Shown one piece after another: positions 57,981 through 64,000 of a stretch of 64,000 nt of DNA (position 1 is its first letter; the number at the start of each line of letters is the position of its first letter). The DNA lies in assembly GCF_019916025.1 (NCBI RefSeq), contig NZ_CP079737.1:1488001-1552000 (forward strand), read 5' to 3'. Both the position numbers and the translations under genes were made by a program. Below the pieces are notes generated by a model, which was not told the DNA's origin, made no database searches, and saw only the letters and a program-made list of their open reading frames with translations. Source of the stretch: Paraclostridium bifermentans. GTDB lineage: Bacteria; Bacillota; Clostridia; Peptostreptococcales; Peptostreptococcaceae.

Positions 57981-58511
57981 TTATCTAAAATCAGCTATAT
58001 TATTATCTATAGTGATAAAATGAAGTATGCTATGTAAAGGAAGTTTTTTACTTTCTATTCCCATTCCAAGTTGTTCAAAAGAATGCATAGCAGACATACT
58101 ATATGTTTTTAAAATGCCTTCTTCTAATTCATCTAAATGTTTATATATATATTTTTTTATATCATCTATAGATTTTAAAGCTTCTATTTCATCACCACGT
58201 AAAACATGCTTGAATATTTCAAAGCCTTCGCCTTTAGCACCCCATAAGAAAATTCTAAAAGTAACTAAAGATCTTTCTAAATATAAACCACAGCTAATTG
58301 AATTCATATGATTTATATCTTCATATAAATGTTGATTAAAATCTATAAAACCACTAGGCATTATTTCAAAAACTTTATCATCGCTATAATCTAAATCACT
58401 TTTAGATAATTTATCATGTAAATCTACATATCCATTACTTGATATTAATATATCAGCAAATTTGCTTTCTTGTAAAAATACTTTCTCGCTAGTTAAAAAT
58501 TCTTTTTTCAT
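57981..58511 (-). CDS. Protein of unknown function
   Basis: 176 residues, soluble, no recognised motif. Predicted mixed alpha/beta in the first half (FADILISSNGYVDL, FEIMPSGFIDFNQHLY), then helical with LFLWGAKGEGFEIFKHV-like hydrophobic helix and a final HSILHFITIDNN. RBS AAAGGAGAAAG. The convergent position to the FtsZ-like gene gives no hint of function. Family not recognised; it may be a Firmicutes-specific protein. Confidence 0.6.
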   Translation of the reverse strand: MKKEFLTSEKVFLQESKFADILISSNGYVDLHDKLSKSDLDYSDDKVFEIMPSGFIDFNQHLYEDINHMNSISCGLYLERSLVTFRIFLWGAKGEGFEIFKHVLRGDEIEALKSIDDIKKYIYKHLDELEEGILKTYSMSAMHSFEQLGMGIESKKLPLHSILHFITIDNNIADFR

Positions 58512-58582
58512 GACTTTCTCCTTTGTTGTTATAATTTACTATGATATTTTAACATATTAGAAAAATATTTCAAAATTAGATT

Positions 58583-59410
58583 CTAAAACATTGATTCAAC
58601 ATCATTTTCATCATAGCTAATCCAATCACTCATACTGCCTATATAAGTTTTCACATTATAAGACAGTTCATCTAGTAAAGCGTAATTTACACAAGCTTCT
58701 ATACAAGAGCCACAATAAGTAATAACTTCTTTGTTTTTTAGAGTAGAAAAATTTTTGTCGATAATATTTAAATCTTTAATAAATCCATTCTTATCTATAT
58801 TATTATGCCAAGGTATATTTATTGCACTAGGTATATGACCGTGTTTTTTATAAAGAGGTTCAATTTCTCCTGTATATCTACTATTATCCCTAGAATCAAC
58901 TAGAACTATGTCGTTGTCTTTAATTGATTTTTTTACATAGTTTATATCACATATTATATTATCAGTAGAAGATAAGTTAAGTTTATGGGCAGAAGAGAAT
59001 GAAGGTATTTTGTTTGTAACAGGAAGATTATTATCTTTCCATGCTTTAAAACCTCCATTTAATATGTATACATTTTTATACCCCATATATTTCAATTGAA
59101 CAAAAGCGCGTGGTGAACTATATATTTTTTCATCATACACTACTATTGTAGAATTTACATCAATTCCAATTGAAGATAATTTACTTTGTAAAGTATTTTT
59201 ATCTGGTAGAGGTCTAGCTCCGCCATGAATTTGAGGAGAACCACAAATATCTTTGTTTATATCAAGAAAAAATGCATTGGGAATATGAGATTCTTTGTAT
59301 GAGTTATAACCTAAGGACTCATTGAATAAATCGAATCTACAATCTATCAGAAATAGAGAAGTAGGGTCTTTAAAATCAGTTATAAACGAACAATCAACGA
59401 AATTTTTCAT
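58583..59410 (-). CDS. Thiosulfate/3-mercaptopyruvate sulfurtransferase (two rhodanese domains)
   Basis: About 275 residues from the ATG at 59410, before which GGAGGTG lies at the right spacing; the further in-frame start at 59449 has none. Two rhodanese domains: the inactive first (about 10-130) and the catalytic second with the loop CGSCIEA near residue 235 (attacking Cys first). Family members transfer sulfur from thiosulfate or mercaptopyruvate to cyanide or thiols. Alone on the minus strand. Confidence 0.9.
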   Translation of the reverse strand: MKNFVDCSFITDFKDPTSLFLIDCRFDLFNESLGYNSYKESHIPNAFFLDINKDICGSPQIHGGARPLPDKNTLQSKLSSIGIDVNSTIVVYDEKIYSSPRAFVQLKYMGYKNVYILNGGFKAWKDNNLPVTNKIPSFSSAHKLNLSSTDNIICDINYVKKSIKDNDIVLVDSRDNSRYTGEIEPLYKKHGHIPSAINIPWHNNIDKNGFIKDLNIIDKNFSTLKNKEVITYCGSCIEACVNYALLDELSYNVKTYIGSMSDWISYDENDVESMF

Positions 59411-59561
59411 AAACACACCTCCGAGATTTTTATAATTTAATAATAACATTGAATTGGTAAAAAATGTAGTTATTAAATATAATATGAATATAATTACCTA
59501 GTAGGAATAAATAAAAAAATAAAAAAAATAAACAAAACAATTAGTATTTATATAAAAATGA

Positions 59562-59951
59562 ATGCTAGTTTATAAAAATATTTCAAATGGTACTATGATA
59601 GGGCACTCTATTAATCAAGAGTATGTTGACTTAAATTCTTTTTTATATAAAGAAAAGATTATTTTATCTGAAATTGCAAAAACTTTAAATTATAATAAAG
59701 ATAGTGAAAAGTATTTAAAAGAAGTTAAATATATAAGGGACTATATAAATAAGAATATGTATGATATTGAAACTGGATATTATTATGATTTGCAAATCAA
59801 ACAAGATAAAGATAAAATATTAGTGGATAGAGGTAAAGGAACGGAAGGATTCATGCCTTTATGGGCAAATGTAGCAACTATTCAACAAGCTAAATCAGTA
59901 AGAGATGATGTAATGGATGAAAAAAATTTAATATATAAAGAAGTATTATAA
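59562..59951 (+). pseudogene. Fragment of a GH63/GH37-like glycoside hydrolase
   Basis: 129 residues resembling only the part of MGH1/YgjK-type glucosidases that spans the last alpha/alpha-barrel helices: VDLNSFLYKEKIILSEIAKTL, NMYDIETGYYYDLQ and RGKGTEGFMPLWANVAT. Such enzymes are of 500-800 residues, so nearly all of the barrel and the start are missing. No ribosome site precedes its ATG. Likely the residue of a deletion. Confidence 0.75.
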
Positions 59952-59970
59952 ACATTAAAAGGAGATCTAT

Positions 59971-60957
59971 ATGAAGCTAAAAGATAAAGTACAATCGTTA
60001 CCTGAAACACCAGGAGTATATTTTATGAAAGATAAAGATAAAAATATAATGTATGTAGGAAAATCTAAATCTTTAAAAAATAGGGTATCTCAATATTTTT
60101 TACCATCATATAATCCATCAAAAAAGATTACAAGAATGATTAAATTTATAGATGATATAGAAATAATAAAAACCGATACAGAATTAGACGCACTGGTGTT
60201 AGAATGTGAACTTATAAAAAAGCTGCAACCTATGTATAATACACTTTTAAAAAACGATAAAAAATATGCCTATTTAAAAATAAGCACCAACGAAGATTAC
60301 CCATGTTTGGAATGTGTTTCAGATAATGATTGTGATGAATTATATTTTGGACCATATACATCAATTCAAAAACTAGAAAACATAGTGCAGGTTTTGAACA
60401 AATACTTTAAACTAAGATCATGTAAAGGCATCAATAAACTAAAAGGGTGTATAAATAATGACTTAGGATTTTGTATGGCACCATGTAAAAACAAAAACGA
60501 AAAAGAATATAGCTACTCCATAAACAAGCTGATAGATACACTTAATGGTTCAGATAAGGATCTAGTAAATGATTTTAATAAAGAAATAGTAGAATCAATA
60601 AATACTTTGAATTTTGAGAAAGCCTCACAATTTAAAGAAAACTTAGATTGTATAGAACTTATTTTAAGTAGAAGTGAAGTTATAAATTATATGAAATCAG
60701 AAAAGATAATAATAACTTCTATAGATATTGATGATATTAAAAAAAAAGCGTATATAATTAAAGGCAAAGACATTATATACTCAGAGGTAGTTAAAAAAGA
60801 TTTTAACGAAGAAAATCTGAAAGATTATTTCAAACAAAATTTCGAACAAAATTATCATGTTGAAAAAAATAAAAATTATATAGAAAAAGCAGATTTAGAT
60901 ATGGCTAGCACGATATATAATTATTTAAAAAGTAAATCAAAACTAGATTTTATTTAG
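59971..60957 (+). CDS. Short UvrC-like GIY-YIG nuclease (Cho-type)
   Basis: 328 residues. GIY-YIG domain: GVYFMKDKDKNIMYVGKSKSL (about 15-35), with the catalytic Arg and Glu to about residue 80, as in the first 100 residues of UvrC. A cysteine cluster CINNDLGFCMAPCKNK (about 162-178) follows, then a UVR domain-like helix pair FNKEIVESINTLNFEKAS (about 205-225). The RNase H-like 5' incision domain and helix-hairpin-helix tail of UvrC are absent. E. coli Cho, which makes only the 3' incision, is shortened similarly. The full UvrC is expected elsewhere. RBS AAAGGAG, 19 bases after the GH remnant. Confidence 0.87.
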   Translation: MKLKDKVQSLPETPGVYFMKDKDKNIMYVGKSKSLKNRVSQYFLPSYNPSKKITRMIKFIDDIEIIKTDTELDALVLECELIKKLQPMYNTLLKNDKKYAYLKISTNEDYPCLECVSDNDCDELYFGPYTSIQKLENIVQVLNKYFKLRSCKGINKLKGCINNDLGFCMAPCKNKNEKEYSYSINKLIDTLNGSDKDLVNDFNKEIVESINTLNFEKASQFKENLDCIELILSRSEVINYMKSEKIIITSIDIDDIKKKAYIIKGKDIIYSEVVKKDFNEENLKDYFKQNFEQNYHVEKNKNYIEKADLDMASTIYNYLKSKSKLDFI

Positions 60958-60970
60958 ACACTTTGGTATA

Positions 60971-61113
60971 ATAAAATAGTTTCAGTATGTATTTTGAAAA
61001 ATAGATTACGGAAACTATTTTATGGGTATAAATTAAATATTTAAAATATAATAAAAAATACTATATATAGCCCTCTTTAAAAATAAGTATAAATTAACTA
61101 ATTTTAAAGAGGG
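60971..61113 (+). other. Two strong hairpins in the gap before the U32 gene
   Basis: ATAAAATAGTTTC (60971-60983) and GAAACTATTTTAT (61011-61023) pair perfectly over 13 bp with a 27-base loop. CCCTCTTTAAAA (61071-61082) and TTTTAAAGAGGG (61102-61113) pair perfectly over 12 bp. Neither is followed by a good T run; the second is close to a terminator of the nuclease gene. The first may be a leader or processing element. Confidence 0.45.
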
Positions 61114-61149
61114 TATTTTAGATAATACTATCTTAATGAAGGAGACGTT

Positions 61150-62391
61150 ATGCAAAGAATAGAATTATTAGCACCAGCAGGTGATTTAGAAAGATTAAAA
61201 ACAGCATTTATATATGGAGCTGACGCTGTTTATATAGGTGGTGAAATATTTGGAATGAGATCTGCTGCTAAAAACTTCAATAAAGAAGATATGGCAGAAG
61301 GTGTTAGATTTGCGCATGAAAGAGGTAAACAAGTATTTGTTACTGTAAATATAATACCTAGAAATGAAGAATTTGAACAGTTAGAAGCTTACTTAAAAGA
61401 ACTTGAAGAAATAGGAGTAGATGCAGTAATAGTAAGTGATCCAGGAGTTTTTAGTGTAGTTAAAAAAGTTGTACCAAATATGGAAATACATATAAGTACT
61501 CAAGCTAGTACAACTAATGCAGCATCAGCTACATTCTGGTATAACCAAGGAGCGAAAAGAGTAGTTATGGCAAGAGAGTTATCTTTTGAAGAAATAAAAG
61601 AGATAAGAGACAATTCTCCAGAAGGTATGGATATAGAAGCATTTATACATGGTGCTATGTGCATGTCTTACTCAGGAAAATGTGTAATAAGTAACTATAC
61701 AACAGGTAGAGATGCCAATAGAGGAGCTTGCGCACAATCTTGTAGATGGAAATACACATTAGTTGAGGAACAAGAAAATGGAGACTACGAAAAAGTTTTA
61801 GATGATGTAGATGCAGAATTTTTCTTTAATACAAAAGATATGTGTATGATAAACTATATACCACAAATTATAGAAAGTGGAATAAATAGTTTTAAAATAG
61901 AAGGAAGAATGAAAACTGCATATTATGTAGCAACTACTGTTAGGGCCTACAGAATGGCTATAGATGAATATATAAAAGACCCTGAAAATTGGGAGTTTAA
62001 TCCTATGTGGTTAGAAGAGCTTAAAAAAGGAAGTCATAGGCATTTCAGTGAAGGGTTCTATTTAGGGAAAACATCTACTAGAGATCAAAACTATGAATCT
62101 GCTTCGTATGTAAGAAATTATGATTTTATAGGTGTAGTTAGAGGACATGAAGAAGAAAGTGGACTAGTTATAGTTGAGCAAAGAAATAGAATGTTTGTAG
62201 GAGACGAAATAGAAATAATAGGACCATATAAAGAAACTATGTATGGTAAAATTTTAGAAATGTACAATGAAGAAAATGAACCTATCGAATCTGCTCCACA
62301 TGCAAAACAAATAGTAAAAATGAAATTAGATATACCAGTGGAAGAACATTATATGTTAAGAAAACCAATAACAACTATAAATGTATTATAA
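61150..62391 (+). CDS. U32 family peptidase (TrhP/YrrO-like, tRNA hydroxylation)
   Basis: 413 residues. LLAPAGDLERLKTAFIYGADAVYIGGE, STQASTTNAASATFWYNQGAKR, and FIHGAMCMSYSGKCVISNY (the U32 signature, about 170-188), then RGACAQSCRWKY with conserved cysteines. U32 proteins were first called collagenases; TrhP-type members take part in hydroxylation of tRNA wobble uridine in many bacteria, which is the more likely role. RBS GAAGGAG. Confidence 0.93.
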   Translation: MQRIELLAPAGDLERLKTAFIYGADAVYIGGEIFGMRSAAKNFNKEDMAEGVRFAHERGKQVFVTVNIIPRNEEFEQLEAYLKELEEIGVDAVIVSDPGVFSVVKKVVPNMEIHISTQASTTNAASATFWYNQGAKRVVMARELSFEEIKEIRDNSPEGMDIEAFIHGAMCMSYSGKCVISNYTTGRDANRGACAQSCRWKYTLVEEQENGDYEKVLDDVDAEFFFNTKDMCMINYIPQIIESGINSFKIEGRMKTAYYVATTVRAYRMAIDEYIKDPENWEFNPMWLEELKKGSHRHFSEGFYLGKTSTRDQNYESASYVRNYDFIGVVRGHEEESGLVIVEQRNRMFVGDEIEIIGPYKETMYGKILEMYNEENEPIESAPHAKQIVKMKLDIPVEEHYMLRKPITTINVL

Positions 62392-62397
62392 TAATAA

Positions 62398-62432
62398 AAC
62401 CAGAAGTTATATTTAGCTTCTGGTTTTTATTA
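62398..62432 (+). terminator. Terminator of the U32 peptidase gene
   Basis: AACCAGAAG (62398-62406) and CTTCTGGTT (62418-62426), 9-bp stem, then T run. Confidence 0.92.
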
Positions 62433-62511
62433 TTATAATATGTAAACGTATTGAAAAATAAAAAAATTAATAATAATATAGATATATACAAACCTAAGGG
62501 GGCAATAAATT

Positions 62512-63045
62512 ATGAGCATAGCAATTATGAAAAATAATCAATCAGTAACTTTAAGAGAATCCACAAAGGAAGATGCACAAAGTATTATAAAATTTTATAA
62601 TACTGTAGGAGCTGAAACTACATATTTATCATTTGGAGGAGATGAATACAATGTAAGTTTAGAACAGCAAGAGGCTATGATTGAATCGACTAATTCATCT
62701 AATAATAACTTTATGATACTTGCTTTAGTAGATGATGAAATAATAGGAATAGGGACAATATCATCAAATCAAAAGAAAAAAGGTAAGCATGTAGGTATAT
62801 TAGGTATAGTAATAACTGAGAAATATTGTGATTTAGGACTTGGAAAAATAATGATGGATTGTTTAATAAACTGGTGTAGAGATAATAAAATAACTACAAA
62901 GATATCACTTTCAGTAAGAGAAGATAATCCAAGAGCTATAGCTCTATATAAAAAATGTGGCTTTGAAGTAGAAGGTATATTAAAAAATGAAACTTATATA
63001 GATGGAGAATTCTTTAATATAGTTTGTATGGGTATGATTTTATAA
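62512..63045 (+). CDS. GNAT family acetyltransferase (RimI/SpeG-like)
   Basis: 177 residues. GNAT motif A appears as LGLGKIMMDCLINWC, with preceding IVITEKY strand and the final motif RAIALYKKCGFEVEG. The opening VTLRESTKEDAQSIIKFY is typical of the broad RimI-like family. Acetylates an amine of unknown identity. RBS AAGGGGGC. The hairpin at 63079 follows. Confidence 0.88.
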   Translation: MSIAIMKNNQSVTLRESTKEDAQSIIKFYNTVGAETTYLSFGGDEYNVSLEQQEAMIESTNSSNNNFMILALVDDEIIGIGTISSNQKKKGKHVGILGIVITEKYCDLGLGKIMMDCLINWCRDNKITTKISLSVREDNPRAIALYKKCGFEVEGILKNETYIDGEFFNIVCMGMIL

Positions 63046-63078
63046 TATTAATTAAATAAATTAAGTAATATAAATAGT

Positions 63079-63124
63079 CTCCCTCCTATATATTAGTACT
63101 ATAGTGCTAATGTATAGGAGGGGG
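63079..63124 (+). promoter_or_regulatory. 21-bp hairpin burying the ribosome site of the YkvI-like gene
   Basis: 63079-63099 pairs with 63104-63124 over 21 positions, with three G-U wobbles and a TATA loop. The 3' arm holds AGGAGGGGG, the only ribosome site for the coming gene. No T run follows, so it is not a normal terminator. Confidence 0.75.
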
Positions 63125-63129
63125 TTAAA

Positions 63130-64000
63130 ATTACTAAAAACATAAAAGAGATAGTTCTATTATCTGGGGCATTTTTATCGGTATGTATAGGATCAGGTTT
63201 TGCCACAGGTCAAGAAATACTACAGTTTTTTTCATCTCAAGGTAGTAAGAGCATATTATCAGGAATTGTATGCATGATTATTATGATGTATTGTGGATCG
63301 AAGTTGTTTATAATAGGAAAATCAAAAAATTTAAAATATAGTAATGATATATTTTTATATTTATTTGGCGAGAAATTAGGTCGTGTATTTAAAATAATAA
63401 TACCAGTCTTTTCACTTTGTAGCTTTATAGTTATGGTTGCAGGAGCGGGAGCTGCTATGAATCAATACTATGGAATAGACAAAAATCTAGGCGGATTATT
63501 ACTTGCAATTATAACTATGATATCTGTTATATTAGGTATGAACAAAGTAATAGATATATTAGGGAGTATAGGTCCAATAATTGCAATTGTTGCAATAGCT
63601 GTAAGTTTAAAAACCATAAATATGAACTATGAAAATTTATATAACATAGATTATATAGTGAATAACTTAGAAATGACAAAAGCTATTGATAGTTGGCCCA
63701 TAGCAGCTTTTGTATATAGTGGGCTGAACATAATCTTTGCAACACCATTTCTAGTAGGGGCAGGAAAAACTGTACATAATATAAAAAACTGTAAATATGC
63801 AGGTATTATAGGTGGATCAATACTTATATTATCTGCTATGTTTATAAATATAGCTCTTTTATCAGATATTCAAAATACATATAATCAAGAAATTCCAACT
63901 TTATATATGGCAAAACAGATATCTCCATTAGTTGGAAGTGTTTTTTCTGTAATACTTATAGCGGGTATATACACTACAGCAGCTCCACTTCTTTGGAATG
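63130..64000 (+). CDS. YkvI-like membrane transporter, 3' end outside window, apparent AUU start
   Basis: 290 codons visible, open to the right edge. The protein opens ITKNIKEIVLLSGAFLSVCI followed by GSGFATGQE, the conserved first membrane helix and motif of the YkvI family (amino-acid/APC-like carriers), then nine or more membrane helices with GAGAAMNQYYG and GAGKTVHN. A stop precedes at 63115. No ATG, GTG or TTG lies between this stop and the conserved motif; the first in-frame ATG is inside the protein, past helix 1. The codon eight bases after AGGAGG is ATT at 63130, so AUU seems the start, or a mutation broke the gene. Confidence 0.75.
   Translation, partial: MTKNIKEIVLLSGAFLSVCIGSGFATGQEILQFFSSQGSKSILSGIVCMIIMMYCGSKLFIIGKSKNLKYSNDIFLYLFGEKLGRVFKIIIPVFSLCSFIVMVAGAGAAMNQYYGIDKNLGGLLLAIITMISVILGMNKVIDILGSIGPIIAIVAIAVSLKTINMNYENLYNIDYIVNNLEMTKAIDSWPIAAFVYSGLNIIFATPFLVGAGKTVHNIKNCKYAGIIGGSILILSAMFINIALLSDIQNTYNQEIPTLYMAKQISPLVGSVFSVILIAGIYTTAAPLLWN

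Overview
The window is AT-rich, densely coded DNA with Gram-positive gene starts (strong AGGAGG-type ribosome binding sites) and many intrinsic terminators. The gene content (YhgE/Pip proteins, BceAB-type transporter, class Ib NrdEF, class II GalT, CcpA-like sites of the clostridial type, many Bacillota-type small families) suggests an anaerobic member of the Clostridia, most likely Peptostreptococcaceae (Paraclostridium, Romboutsia, Terrisporobacter or Clostridioides relatives). This placement is inference; no rRNA is present.

Layout. 1-12.7 kb: a permease, a secreted protein, a soluble PAS histidine kinase without a partner regulator, two tandem YhgE/Pip membrane proteins, a CcdA-TlpA fusion and a BceAB-type ABC transporter with a clear BceR-type operator. 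12.7-27.4 kb: an accessory island of presumed defence genes: a three-gene ABC-3C set (PD-(D/E)XK nuclease-like protein, middle component, DUF3732-like ATPase), a two-TM protein, a zinc-finger protein of unknown function, a HEPN-domain protein, a KTSC protein and a Gabija-like OLD nuclease/UvrD helicase pair. The island ends in scars: a frameshifted sigma-70-like gene fused to a truncated ABC-2 permease. 27.4-29.1 kb: an acetyltransferase and a gene encoding only the extracellular sensor domain of a BceB permease, carrying the same operator and leader as the intact bceAB operon.

29-38 kb: YhhN family protein, an unknown protein, two bacterial PH-domain proteins (YdbS/YdbT type), nrdEF preceded by two NrdR boxes 32 bp apart, and a CPBP protease behind a perfect 14-bp palindrome overlapping its promoter. 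37.4-51.4 kb: sugar catabolism: a divergent AraC regulator and lacZ, galK-galT-galM (Leloir pathway, galE not in the window), and rbsR-rbsK-rbsD-rbsA-rbsC-rbsB for ribose, both with CcpA-like sites. 51.4-64 kb: thioesterase, ferredoxin-nitroreductase with divergent LysR regulator, membrane-anchored zincin-like protein, lactate dehydrogenase, two twin 27-residue peptides, a degenerate FtsZ-like protein, a rhodanese, a fragment of a glycoside hydrolase, a short UvrC/Cho-like nuclease, a U32 peptidase, an acetyltransferase, and a YkvI-like transporter running off the end.

Most interesting: the GTPase-dead FtsZ-like protein that keeps its T7 loop, with the twin peptide genes just upstream; the sensor-only BceB paralogue under a duplicated BceR-type operator; a YkvI gene that seems to start at AUU with its ribosome binding site buried in a 21-bp hairpin; and the HEPN-fusion, zinc-finger and two-TM genes of the island.
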